Source: Hypericibacter sp049323455 (GTDB lineage Bacteria; Pseudomonadota; Alphaproteobacteria; Dongiales; Dongiaceae). From it: a stretch of DNA of 64,000 nucleotides. A program made the translations under genes and the position numbers. The notes below the pieces were generated by a model. That model was not told the DNA's origin. It was given only the letters and a program-made list of their open reading frames with translations, and did not search any database. Shown here piece by piece: positions 42,995-51,122 of the stretch (positions within the stretch are counted from its first letter, which is position 1; each line of letters starts with the position of its first letter). Location of the stretch: assembly GCA_049323455.1 (NCBI GenBank), contig JBMONF010000019.1, positions 248,001-312,000 of the forward strand, in the 5' to 3' direction.

Positions 42995-43836
42995 ATGAGC
43001 GACAATTCCTTTCGTTCGCCTTCCGGCGAGCCGCCCGGTTCGAGAAATGAAACCACAAGCGGCTCGGCGCGCCCGCTTTGGCGCCCTGCGGGCTGGCTCG
43101 ACGATCTTCGCCTGGCCCTCGCTTTCCTGACGCGCCTGCCGGTTTCCGTGCCGGCCCCGGCGCCCCGGCTGGCCGAANNNNNNNNNNCGCGCGCGTCTTT
43201 CCGTTGGTGGGCGCGCTGGTCGGGCTCGCCGGCGGCCTCGTCTATGCGGTCGGGCTCTCTCTCGGCCTGCCGGCGCTGGCGGCGAGCCTCTTCGCGCTCG
43301 CCGCAACCGCGCTCTCGACCGGCGCCTTGCACGAGGACGGGCTTGCCGACACGGCCGACGGGCTCGGCGGCGGGCGGGACCGCGCCGAGCGCCTCGCCAT
43401 CATGTCCGACAGCCGCATCGGCAGCTTCGGCGTGCTGGCCTTGCTCTTCTCGGTGCTCGCGCGCGCGAGCCTGCTGGCCGCGCTGCCGGCCTGGTCGGGC
43501 GTGGCCGCCCTCGTCGCGGCGCATGCGCTGGGCCGCGCCGTGCTTCCGCTCGTGATGGCGCGCGGCCATCCCGCCAAGGCCAGCGGGCTTGGCGCCTCGG
43601 CCGGCATACCGCAGGACGCAACGGCGCTGACGGCGCTCGCCATCGGCGCGGTTCTGGCCTATCTGGCGCTGGGGCCGATCGGCGGTGCGCTGGCGCTGGC
43701 GGCCGCGCTGGCGGCGGCCTATGCGCTTGCGCGCCTCGCGCGCCGCCTCGTCGGCGGCTATACCGGCGACGTTCTGGGTGCCGTCGAGCAGCTCGGCGAG
43801 ATCGCCGTGCTGGCGGTGGCGGCCGCCGCCGCTTGA
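42995..43836 (+). CDS. cobS: Adenosylcobinamide-GDP ribazoletransferase CobS (interrupted by an assembly gap)
   Basis: Polytopic membrane enzyme that joins adenosylcobinamide-GDP with alpha-ribazole (phosphate). The 5' part (42995-43177) encodes LDDLRLALAFLTRLPVSVP, and the 3' part, after ten N, encodes ARVFPLVGALVGLAGG, the signature ALHEDGLADTADGLGGG and RAERLAIMSDSRIGSFG, then further membrane helices. The two parts are in different frames in these coordinates; the gene is whole if the real gap length is 2 modulo 3. Relatives have only a few residues there, so a base-calling gap rather than a pseudogene is likely. It is divergent from cobT and 13 bases ahead of the cobC-like gene. Confidence 0.9.
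43178..43187. other. Assembly gap (ten N) inside cobS
   Basis: Positions 43178-43187 are N. The flanking GC is extreme (CCCCGGCGCCCCGGCTGG... then CGCGCGCG), a context that often defeats sequencing. The true length is unknown. Confidence 0.99.
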
Positions 43837-43849
43837 GGAGCGAAACCGC

Positions 43850-44509
43850 ATGACGACGCTGCAAGTGACGCGCTGGTGGTGGATCCGGCACGCGCCGGTG
43901 ACCTCGCATCGCGGTCGCATCTACGGCCAGACCGACGTGCCGGCCGACTGCTCCGATCCGCTGCCCTTCCGCGGCCTCGCCCGCCTGTTGCCGGCCGATG
44001 CGGTGTGGGTCGCGAGCCATCTGGCCCGCACCCACCAGACGGCGGCCGCCATTCACGAAGCGGCCGGACGTGCGGCGCCCGCGCTGGTGATCGAGCCGGC
44101 GCTGGCCGAGCAGCATTTCGGCGACTGGCAGGGCCTGACCTACGCCGAGGCGGAGCAGCGCGACGGGCAATGGCATCGCTTCTGGCTGGCGCCGGCGCGC
44201 CATGCCCCGCCCGGTGGCGAGAGCTTCGCCGACATGACGGTCCGCGTCGCCGCGGCGATCGGCGAGCTCACGGCGCGCTATCGTGGCCGCGACATCGTCG
44301 CCGTGACGCACGGCGGCACCATTCGCTCGGCGCTGGCGCTGGCGCTCGGCCTCGATGCCGAGCGCGCGCTGGGCTTCGCCATCGACAATTGCTCGCTCAC
44401 GCGCATCGACCATATCCACGGGGCCATCTCGAGCCATGAGCCCGACGCGACCGCGAGCTGGCGGGTGGCGACCGTCAATCAGCCGCCCTTCGGGCCCGAC
44501 GGGCGGTAG
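43850..44509 (+). CDS. Histidine phosphatase, alpha-ribazole phosphatase (CobC)-like
   Basis: 219-residue histidine phosphatase superfamily enzyme. Catalytic RHAP motif (Arg13, His14) in WWWIRHAPV, GRIYGQTDVP as in CobC-type phosphatases, acidic catalytic region EQHFGDWQGLTYAEAE, second histidine in VTHGGTIRSAL. Its position 13 bases after cobS, with TGAGGAG as ribosome site, indicates removal of the 5'-phosphate from alpha-ribazole phosphate or adenosylcobalamin phosphate. A general phosphoglycerate-mutase-like activity cannot be excluded from the sequence alone. Confidence 0.88.
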   Translation: MTTLQVTRWWWIRHAPVTSHRGRIYGQTDVPADCSDPLPFRGLARLLPADAVWVASHLARTHQTAAAIHEAAGRAAPALVIEPALAEQHFGDWQGLTYAEAEQRDGQWHRFWLAPARHAPPGGESFADMTVRVAAAIGELTARYRGRDIVAVTHGGTIRSALALALGLDAERALGFAIDNCSLTRIDHIHGAISSHEPDATASWRVATVNQPPFGPDGR

Positions 44510-44740
44510 CACAAGGCGCGAGACAAGGGCCATCCGCGCGGGCGCCTGGGCGCCACGGCGCCCGCATCCGCGAGAGGCACCATTTCCCAAGGCGGAAATG
44601 ACAGCGAAATCGGCTTCGTGCCGCGCTGGCGTGGCCCGAATTTGACTCACCCCAACCCCGGCTTTCGCCTCGGAATTGCCAAAATCGGCCGCTCCTCTAA
44701 GCTTCGACGAGTCGGCGACTCGGGAAATTCTGGAGGGCCT

Positions 44741-45421
44741 ATGGCAGGCATGCGAACCATTTTGGCTGCGCTCGGCTTCGTCCTGCTCGGCTGCGCGCTG
44801 GCGCGGCCGGCGGCGGCGCTGTCGGACCAGCAGGAGATCGTCGACAAGGCGCGCATCACCTTCGACAAGCTGATCACCAGTCCGGAGTTCGCGGAGCTGC
44901 CGGGCTATGTGAAGCGCGCGAAGGCGGTCCTGATCTTCCCGAATCTGGTGAAGGGCGGCTTCATCTTAGGTGCCGAAGGCGGCTCCGGCGTGCTGGTCGT
45001 GCGCGACGACAAGCTCGGCTGGAGCTATCCGGCCTTCTACACGCTCGCTGCCGGCAGCTTGGGCCTTCAGATCGGCGGCCAGGTCTCGGAGGTCGTGCTC
45101 ACCATCATGAGCGACAAGGCGCTCGATGCGGTGATCGACAACCAGATGAAGTTCGGCGGCGAGGTCTCGATTGCGGCAGGCCCGCTCGGCAAAGGGCTCG
45201 AAGCCGGCACCACCACCAATCTCTCGGCCGACGTTTACAGCTTCGCCAAGACGGCCGGCCTGTTCGGCGGCCTCTCGCTCGAAGGTGCGGGCATCCTCAA
45301 GCGCGACAGCTGGAACACCGCCTATTACGGAACCGGCGCCACGCCCTACGCCATCCTGATCCAGCGCCGCTACTCCAACCCCAACGCGCAGCCCCTGCGC
45401 GACGCGCTGGCGCCCTACTGA
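44741..45421 (+). CDS. SYLF (YSC84-like) lipid-binding-domain protein, exported
   Basis: 226 residues. N-terminal signal (about 1-26); it contains LLGC, which might be a lipobox, but also ARPAAALS, which fits ordinary cleavage. The rest is a SYLF domain: VDKARITFDKLITSPEFAELPGYVKRAKAVLIFPNLVKGGFILG (about 30-73), GVLVVRDDKLGWSYPAFYTLAAGSLGLQIGGQ (about 83-114), and the C-terminal FGGLSLEGAGI, YYGTGATPYAIL. The domain binds phosphoinositides in eukaryotes; bacterial roles are unclear. TGGAGGG precedes the ATG. It is monocistronic; a short GGCCCC/GGGGCC hairpin follows the stop. Confidence 0.9.
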   Translation: MAGMRTILAALGFVLLGCALARPAAALSDQQEIVDKARITFDKLITSPEFAELPGYVKRAKAVLIFPNLVKGGFILGAEGGSGVLVVRDDKLGWSYPAFYTLAAGSLGLQIGGQVSEVVLTIMSDKALDAVIDNQMKFGGEVSIAAGPLGKGLEAGTTTNLSADVYSFAKTAGLFGGLSLEGAGILKRDSWNTAYYGTGATPYAILIQRRYSNPNAQPLRDALAPY

Positions 45422-45629
45422 GCGCCGGCCCCCATGAGGGGCCCGATCCGCCCCGAACCGGAGACGGACGGGCTGCGCGCAGGGGCGCTTGCCCGGCGCA
45501 TCGCCTTGCCCATATTTTCGACAGCACGTTCGGGATTGGCCGGACGCGGCGCGTGGTCGTCTTGTGGCGGCGGCCCTGCCCTGCGCACCTGATCGGCCCC
45601 GTTCGCCCTATATCCGGATCCTGTCGAAC

Positions 45630-46253
45630 ATGCCCAAGAGTTTCCTGGCACGCACCGTCGCGCTCGTCTCGTTCGCGCTGATCCTGGCATTGGGCGCGTT
45701 CTGGCTGCTGCGCGGACCCGCCGGCCCGCCGGGCGCGACCGGCTCGGGCCAAGCCGTCATCGGCGGCAGCTTCTCGCTCACCGACCAGTTCGGCCACGGG
45801 CGCACCGATGCCGAGTTCCGCGGCAAGCTGATGCTGGTCTATTTCGGCTTCACCCATTGTCCCGACCTCTGCCCGCTCGATCTGCAGAAGATGAGCCGGG
45901 CGATGGCCGCATTGGGGCCGCAGGCCGATCAGGTGGTGCCGATCTTCATCACCGTCGATCCGGCGCGCGATACGGTCGAGGTGATGCGCGACTACGTCCG
46001 GCCCTTCGATCCGCGCCTGGTGGCGCTCACCGGCGACAAGGCCGCGATCGAGCAGGTGGCGCGCGCCTATCGCGTCTATTTCAAGCCGGAGCCGGCGGCC
46101 GAAGGCACCGAGGCCGACAGCGGTGACGCGGATTACGGCGTGTCGCATTCCTCGATCATCTATTTGATGGATCGCGACGGGCGATATCGTGCCCATTTCG
46201 GCCAGGAGGCGAGCGTCGACGATATCGTCGACGCCGTCGCCAAGTCGCTCTGA
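45630..46253 (+). CDS. SCO1/SenC-family copper chaperone
   Basis: 207-residue membrane-anchored thioredoxin-fold protein delivering copper to cytochrome oxidase or acting in redox control. One N-terminal helix (about 8-28), then the conserved copper motif Cys77-x3-Cys81 (THCPDLCPLD) and the distal His173 (YGVSHSS). LVYFGFTHC and ITVDPARDTVEVMRDY are standard family strings. The ATG at 45630 was chosen from the start of the anchor helix. It overlaps the next gene by one base (TGATG). The oxidase it serves is not in the window. Confidence 0.93.
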   Translation: MPKSFLARTVALVSFALILALGAFWLLRGPAGPPGATGSGQAVIGGSFSLTDQFGHGRTDAEFRGKLMLVYFGFTHCPDLCPLDLQKMSRAMAALGPQADQVVPIFITVDPARDTVEVMRDYVRPFDPRLVALTGDKAAIEQVARAYRVYFKPEPAAEGTEADSGDADYGVSHSSIIYLMDRDGRYRAHFGQEASVDDIVDAVAKSL

Positions 46254-46777
46254 TGCGCGCCGCGAAGCAGAAGGTGAAGACGAAACCGGCCGCGCCGAGT
46301 CCCGCGCCGGCGAAGCGGGCCGCGCGCCGTCGCAGCGAGCCCGCGACGGAGCCGTTCTGGCAGGTGAAGCCGCTCGCGGCGATGACCAAGGCCGAATGGG
46401 AATCGCTCTGCGACGGCTGCGGGCGTTGCTGCACCATCAAGTTCGAGGACGAGGATACCGGCCTCGTCGAATTCACGGATGTGGCCTGCCGCGAGTTCGA
46501 CAGCGAGACCTGCCGCTGCCGCAACTATGCCCGGCGCAAGGAGCTGGTGCCCGACTGCATCAAGCTGACGGTGCGCATGGTAGGCCGGCTCGGCTGGCTG
46601 CCCTCGACCTGCGCCTATCGCCTGATCGACGAGGGCAAGGACCTCTACTGGTGGCATCCGCTGGTCTCGGGCGATCCCGAGACCGTGCACGAAGCCGGCA
46701 TCTCCGTGCGCGGCAAGGTCGTCAGCGAGGACGAGGTCGAGGACGCCGAGACGCGCATCGTCGACTGGATCGGGTGA
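46253..46777 (+). CDS. YcgN-family cysteine-cluster protein
   Basis: 174-residue protein of the YcgN/UPF0260 family. After a basic, Pro/Ala-rich N-terminal tail (1-32) comes the domain with nine cysteines: Cys53, 56, 59 and 60 (LCDGCGRCC), 79, 87 and 89 (CRC), 102 and 120, plus the conserved WWHPLVSGDPETVHEAG end. The pattern suggests a metal or iron-sulfur centre of unknown role. Its ATG overlaps the Sco stop codon, so the two are made together; copper or cluster handling is a guess from this coupling. Confidence 0.9.
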   Translation: MRAAKQKVKTKPAAPSPAPAKRAARRRSEPATEPFWQVKPLAAMTKAEWESLCDGCGRCCTIKFEDEDTGLVEFTDVACREFDSETCRCRNYARRKELVPDCIKLTVRMVGRLGWLPSTCAYRLIDEGKDLYWWHPLVSGDPETVHEAGISVRGKVVSEDEVEDAETRIVDWIG

Positions 46778-46849
46778 AGACCGTTCGGGCCGTGCTTCAA
46801 GTTCTTTTTCGTCATTCCCTGACTCCTTCCATCGTTCCCGTGCTCCTCC

Positions 46850-46930
46850 CGTCATTCCCGCGAAAGCGGGAATCCATGGCAATCCCGCGCTCCGACATCG
46901 ACATGGACCCTCGCCTTCGCGAGGGTGACG
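46850..46930. repeat. Intergenic palindromic repeat, family A copy 2
   Basis: CGTCATTCCCGCGAAAGCGG (hairpin CCCGCGAAAGCGGG) at the left and CTCGCCTTCGCGAGGGTGACG at the right, the same outer logic as at 5662-5789. Partial left ends (GTCATTCCC) recur just upstream at 46811 and 46834. Confidence 0.65.
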
Positions 46931-46965
46931 ATGGAGTGGAATGCGGCGCCCGCGCTCTTTCCTGC

Positions 46966-47385
46966 TCAGCTCGCGAACACGCGGCTCATGTCGCGGAAGG
47001 ACTTGAACTCAAGCGCGTTGCCGCTGGGATCGAGGATGAAGAAGGTCGCCTGCTCGCCCACCTCGCCCTTGAAGCGGACATGGGGCTCGATGAGGAAGGT
47101 GGCGCCCGCCGCCTTGAGCCGGTCGGCCAGGCGATGCCAATCCTCCCAGCCGAGGATCGCGCCGAAATGGCGCACCGGCACCTGATCGCCGTCGACCGCG
47201 TTGGTGCGCGCCTGCGCCGTTTCCTCCGGCTTCAGATGCGCCGAGATCTGATGGCCGAAGAAATCGAAGTCGATCCATGAAGGGTCCGTGCGCCCGACGC
47301 GGCAGCCGAGCAGGCCTTCGTAGAAGGCGCGCGTGGCATCGAGATCGGCGACCGGAAAGGCGAGATGGAAAGGCGGCATCGTCAT
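46966..47385 (-). CDS. VOC-family (glyoxalase/dioxygenase-like) protein
   Basis: 139-residue vicinal-oxygen-chelate protein. It opens MTMPPFHLAFPVADLDATRAFYEGLLGCRVGR (about 1-32), with His7 as a likely first metal ligand; FFGHQISAHL gives a further His; VRHFGAILGWEDWHRLADRLKAAG carries another; and DPSGNALEFKSF has the terminal Glu. This order of H, H and E ligands supports a metal-dependent enzyme of the extradiol-dioxygenase-like branch. Its start overlaps the stop of the EamA gene upstream by four bases, so both are one operon. Confidence 0.88.
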   Translation of the reverse strand: MTMPPFHLAFPVADLDATRAFYEGLLGCRVGRTDPSWIDFDFFGHQISAHLKPEETAQARTNAVDGDQVPVRHFGAILGWEDWHRLADRLKAAGATFLIEPHVRFKGEVGEQATFFILDPSGNALEFKSFRDMSRVFAS

Positions 47386-48338
47386 CGGCTTTGGCTCCTT
47401 GACGGGATCGGCGGGGCCGGGCGCGGCCAGTTGACGAGCGCGAGCCCGCCGAAGATCAGCGCCACCGCCAGCGCGAGCACGCCCGAAAGCCGCTCGCCCA
47501 GGATGACATAGCTCCAAGACAGGGCGGTCGCGGCGGTGATGTAGCTCACCTGGCTGAAATAGACCGCGCCGGCGAGCCGGATGATCTCGAACTGCAGCGC
47601 ATAGGCCAGGCTCGAGATCGCGATCTGCAGCAGCACCGCAAGCTCGCCCGGACCCAGGCGCCAGAGCGGATCGAACTCGCCCCGGACCCAGGTCAGCGGC
47701 AGCGAGCCCAGGAATCCCATCAGCACCATGCCGCAGGCGAGCGCCAGGGAATCGCTGCCTGCGGGCCGGCGGCGCTGGTTGTAGATCGCAACGCCCGCAT
47801 AGCAGAGCGGCCCGAGGAAGGCGAACGCCACCCAGCCGAGCAATGAGCCGCCATCGGGGTTCGCATCGAGCGCCGCCCCGCCCAGCGCCAGCAGGGCGGC
47901 GCCGGCAAAGCCGAGCAAGAGGCCCGCGGCGCGGCGCGCTTCGAAGCGTTCGAGCCCGAGCCCCAGCACCATGGCGAAGGTGAGGAGCGGGGCCGTGTTC
48001 ACGATCAAGGCCGTGAGGCTCGCGGGCAGATGCGCGATCGCCGCCAGCAGGATCGCGTTGGGGAGCGTGACGCCGACGAGGCCGCAGACGGCGTAGTAGG
48101 CCAGATGCCGCAGATCGCAGCGCGGCAATCGGCGGCGCAAGCCGCAAACCAGGAGCAGGGCCGCACCCGCACCGGCGGTCTGCCAGAAGACGTAGCCCAT
48201 GGGTCCGACCCCCTCGCTCATGGCGATCTTGGAGGTCGGAAAGGTGAGGCCCCAGCCCGAGCCCAACAGCAAGAGGAGCAGCAGCGGCAGCAGGCGGCCG
48301 GCCGGTTTCGAGAGGACGATCGGGGCGGAGCGGGACAT
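47382..48338 (-). CDS. EamA/DMT-family transporter
   Basis: 318-residue transporter with ten predicted helices in two EamA repeats (about 12-140 and 155-300). Landmarks: LGSGWGLTFPTSKIAMSEGVGP in helix 1-2, LPASLTALIVNTAPLLTFAMVLGLGLE closing the first repeat, and YFSQVSYITAATALSWSYVILGER in the second. The ATG at 48338 (MSRSAP) was chosen because the frame upstream is not conserved. It is translationally coupled to the VOC gene downstream. It is distinct from the EamA protein at 12804. Substrate unknown. Confidence 0.88.
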   Translation of the reverse strand: MSRSAPIVLSKPAGRLLPLLLLLLLGSGWGLTFPTSKIAMSEGVGPMGYVFWQTAGAGAALLLVCGLRRRLPRCDLRHLAYYAVCGLVGVTLPNAILLAAIAHLPASLTALIVNTAPLLTFAMVLGLGLERFEARRAAGLLLGFAGAALLALGGAALDANPDGGSLLGWVAFAFLGPLCYAGVAIYNQRRRPAGSDSLALACGMVLMGFLGSLPLTWVRGEFDPLWRLGPGELAVLLQIAISSLAYALQFEIIRLAGAVYFSQVSYITAATALSWSYVILGERLSGVLALAVALIFGGLALVNWPRPAPPIPSRSQSR

Positions 48339-48494
48339 GGGGGTCGAGGCACTATAGCGGCCGGACGGGGCCGGAAAAGGCCAAGGCACGCGCCCGGACA
48401 GGCCGCCCGCAAGGATCGGATAGTGCGGTGTCCCCGTTGCCGGCTAGGACTGAGGCCTCACGACAGCCTATGATTCGCGCGGAAGGAGAGCCCG

Positions 48495-49424
48495 ATGACC
48501 GAGCTTGCCGTGGCCGCAGGGCGGCCCGAGGAGGACAGTCCGATGACGCCCCGGGACCGCCGGCTCGACGCCGTCAAACGCGCCTGCCGCTATATCGAGC
48601 GCAAGATCGCGGCGGAGGACGAGGCCGGCGATGGCCCCGGCCCGGTCACGCTGGCCGAGCTCGGACGCGCCTGCGCCATGAGCCCGTGGCATCTGCAGCG
48701 CCTCTTCAAGCAGGCGATGGGCGTGACACCCCGCCAATATGCCGATGCCTGCCGCGTCGACCGGCTCAAGGCCGGCCTGCAGCGGGGCGACGGCGTGGCC
48801 GCTGCCACCTATGACGCCGGCTTCGGCTCGGCTTCGCGCGTCTATGAGCGGGCGGACGAGGCGCTCGGCATGACGCCGGCGAGCTATGCCAAGGGCGGGC
48901 GCGGCGCCGACATCGCCTATGCCACGGCCGGCTCCCCCCTGGGCCGGCTCCTGGTTGCCGCCACGCCCAAGGGTATCTGCTTCGTCTCGATCGGGCGGGC
49001 CGACGGCGAGCTCGAGGCCGCGCTCGAGCGGGAATTCCCGGCCGCCGAGCGGATCCGGCGCGACGACAAGGCGCTGGGCACCGCGCTCAAGGCCATCCTC
49101 GGCCATCTCGAGGGCCGGGTGCCCCATATCGACCTGCCGCTCGACATCCGCGCCACCGCCTTCCAGCAGCGGGTCTGGGAGGAGTTGCGACGCATTCCCA
49201 TGGGCGAAACGCTCAGCTATGGCGAGATCGCCCGCCGGCTGGGCCAGCCCGGCAGCGCCCGGGCCGTGGGCCGGGCCTGTGCCACCAACCCGGTCGCCCT
49301 GGTGATCCCCTGCCACCGGGCCCGCGGCGCCGATGGCAGCCTGACGGGCTATCGATGGGGCAAGGGGGTGAAGCGCGAACTCCTTAATCGGGAAGCCGCG
49401 CAGGGAGATATCCACAGGAAATAA
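48495..49424 (+). CDS. Ada-like AraC regulator / O6-methylguanine-DNA methyltransferase without the N-terminal zinc domain
   Basis: 309-residue fusion. Residues about 25-135 are an AraC-type helix-turn-helix (LAELGRACAMSPWHLQRLFKQAMGVTPRQYADACR in pieces). Residues about 138-305 are the methyltransferase: FQQRVWEELRRIPMGETLSYGEIA and acceptor Cys273 in the PCHR motif (272-275), then RWGKGVKRELL. E. coli Ada begins with a four-cysteine zinc domain that accepts methyl from phosphotriesters and switches on transcription; this protein starts directly before the AraC part and lacks it. It can repair O6-methylguanine, but a different activation signal must be assumed. Confidence 0.92.
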   Translation: MTELAVAAGRPEEDSPMTPRDRRLDAVKRACRYIERKIAAEDEAGDGPGPVTLAELGRACAMSPWHLQRLFKQAMGVTPRQYADACRVDRLKAGLQRGDGVAAATYDAGFGSASRVYERADEALGMTPASYAKGGRGADIAYATAGSPLGRLLVAATPKGICFVSIGRADGELEAALEREFPAAERIRRDDKALGTALKAILGHLEGRVPHIDLPLDIRATAFQQRVWEELRRIPMGETLSYGEIARRLGQPGSARAVGRACATNPVALVIPCHRARGADGSLTGYRWGKGVKRELLNREAAQGDIHRK

Positions 49425-49437
49425 GTCCTAGCATCGG

Positions 49438-49461
49438 GCCCGGCCTCTTGGCAGGCCGGGC
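49438..49461 (+). terminator. Hairpin terminator after the ada-like gene
   Basis: Stem GCCCGGCCT/AGGCCGGGC (9 bp) with loop CTTGGC, 13 bases after the stop. It has no T-tract. It separates the gene from the YgjP-like gene starting at 49485. Confidence 0.6.
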
Positions 49462-49484
49462 TCGACGCCGTATCAGGCGGTATC

Positions 49485-50288
49485 ATGTCCCGCCGCCGCA
49501 CGACCCTTTCGAAGCGCCGCGCCCGCCGGCCCTGCCGGCAGGTGAAGCGCTTGGTCGAGGGCCAGGTCCTGACCTTGGACGACCGACGCATCCCCTTGAT
49601 CTATCAGCGTAATTCCCGGGCGCGACGGATCATTCTGCGGTTCGACCAGTCGGATGGCCGCATCGTCGTGGTGTTGCCGCCGCGCGCCACCTACGACGAG
49701 GGCCGGCGCTTCGCCCAGGCCCATCGCGCCTGGATCCGCGAGCGCATCGAGCTGCTGCCCGAGGGCGTGCCCTTCGCGCCCGGCAAGACGGTGCCCTTCC
49801 TGGGCCAGCCGCACCGCATCCGCCACCGCCCCAAGGCGCGCGGCGTGGTCTGGTGCGAGGAGGGCGAGATCCATGTCGCCGGCCGGCCCGAGCATCTGTC
49901 GCGCCGGGTGGAGGACTGGCTCAAGCTGGAGGCGCGGCGCGAGATCGCCGAGCTGGCGCACGAGAAGGCGGCGCGCATCGGCAAGCGCGTGCGCCGCGTG
50001 CGGCTGCGCGATCCCAAGACGCGCTGGGCGAGTTGCTCCGCCTCGGCCGAGCTCGCCTTCTCCTGGCGTCTCGTGCTGGCGCCCAAATGGGTGCTCGATT
50101 ATGTCGTGGCGCACGAGGTCGCGCATCTGCGCGAGATGAATCACGAGCCGCGCTTCTGGCGGCTGGTGGACGAGCTGACGCCCTATGCGCGCAAGGCGCG
50201 CGCCTGGCTCGCCGAGCATGGGCCCGACCTCCATCGCTACGGCCGCAGCGAGGGCGAGCGCGCGCCCGTGGACCCGCTGCCGCTGTAG
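49485..50288 (+). CDS. YgjP-like (DUF45) zinc metalloprotease
   Basis: 267-residue soluble protein of the YgjP/M48-related family. Zinc motif HEVAH (210-214) in YVVAHEVAHLREMNH, with third ligand His220, followed by FWRLVDELTP. The N-terminal part has the typical NSRARRIILRFDQSDGRIVVVLPP strands and the middle PFLGQPHRIRH plus KTRWASCSASAELAFSWRLVLAPKWVLDYV block. The first 20 residues are strongly basic. It is widespread and poorly characterised; similar genes sit beside restriction or DNA-maintenance genes in other genomes, but not here. Confidence 0.9.
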   Translation: MSRRRTTLSKRRARRPCRQVKRLVEGQVLTLDDRRIPLIYQRNSRARRIILRFDQSDGRIVVVLPPRATYDEGRRFAQAHRAWIRERIELLPEGVPFAPGKTVPFLGQPHRIRHRPKARGVVWCEEGEIHVAGRPEHLSRRVEDWLKLEARREIAELAHEKAARIGKRVRRVRLRDPKTRWASCSASAELAFSWRLVLAPKWVLDYVVAHEVAHLREMNHEPRFWRLVDELTPYARKARAWLAEHGPDLHRYGRSEGERAPVDPLPL

Positions 50289-50399
50289 CGCCGCTTCGCA
50301 GAAACGACGGCAAGTTGCGGGTTCGAACGCGCCGGGCTCGTTTCACGCGGGCTCGACGGATCGCTGTTGCTCGTTGCCCCGCGGGCGCGCCGGCGCGCC

Positions 50400-50855
50400 T
50401 CACCCCAACGGCCGGTCCGGGACCCACACATAGCCGTCGGGGTCGGCGATATGGGCCTCGCGCAGGCCGTGCGGCTTGTCGGCCGCTTCGGCCAGGATGT
50501 GATGGCCGGCCGACTTCGCGCGAGCAACCGCCGCGTCGGGATCGCATCCGTGCAGGCGCAGCTCGACGCCCACGCCGCGCAGCGCGCCGTCGCCCGTGAG
50601 CGTCAGCAGCGGATGGCTCGAGTAGGTATGATCGGCATGCAGCATCCATTCGGCGCCGTTCTCGCCGCTGCCGTGGCGCAGCACCGCGAAATCGGGATCG
50701 CTATAGACCACCGTGGCGCCCAGCACCTCCCTGGCGAACGCGACCGAGCGCGCCACCTCGCGCACCAGGAGATTGATGCCGAGCCCTCGGAGGCTGCGGC
50801 CGTAATCGGCCGCCGGCATGAACGGCTCCTGGCCTTCCGCGCGCATCTTCGTCAT
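50400..50855 (-). CDS. VOC-family protein
   Basis: 151-residue vicinal-oxygen-chelate protein. N-terminal half: LRGLGINLLVREVARSVAFAREVLGATVVYSD; middle AEWMLHADHTYSSHPLL; C-terminal half: GVGVELRLHGCDPDAAVARAKSAGHHIL and IADPDGYVWVP. The His and Asp positions expected of metal ligands are only partly kept. The ATG at 50855 (MTKMRAEG) was chosen because similarity starts soon after. It is a single gene flanked by a palindromic repeat. Role unknown. Confidence 0.85.
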   Translation of the reverse strand: MTKMRAEGQEPFMPAADYGRSLRGLGINLLVREVARSVAFAREVLGATVVYSDPDFAVLRHGSGENGAEWMLHADHTYSSHPLLTLTGDGALRGVGVELRLHGCDPDAAVARAKSAGHHILAEAADKPHGLREAHIADPDGYVWVPDRPLG

Positions 50856-50978
50856 GGTCCCTCCGACCTTCAGTCGGCCGCGGCCGACTTTCGGTCGGTC
50901 GAGGCCGAACGGGCGTTGCCAATCGCAAGCGGCATCATAGACTGAAGCAGATCTGGCGAGGATGGATTCGCAACCCAT

Positions 50979-51057
50979 CGTCGTTCCTGCGAAAGCAGGA
51001 ACCCAGGGCGAGCGACGTGCCGTGGCCCTGGGCCCCGCTTTCGCGGGGGGCGACGAG
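50979..51057. repeat. Intergenic palindromic repeat, family A copy 3
   Basis: CGTCGTTCCTGCGAAAGCAG hairpin on the left; GGGCCCCGCTTTCGCGGGGG and CGACGAG on the right; CCCAGGG and CCCTGGG nested inside. The closest relative is the copy at 52350. Confidence 0.7.
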
Positions 51058-51122
51058 CGATGTGCGGCTCCGTCAAGACGTGCCCGGCTCTTCCTGTCTC
51101 CCCTCCCCATCTTGCTTTCACC

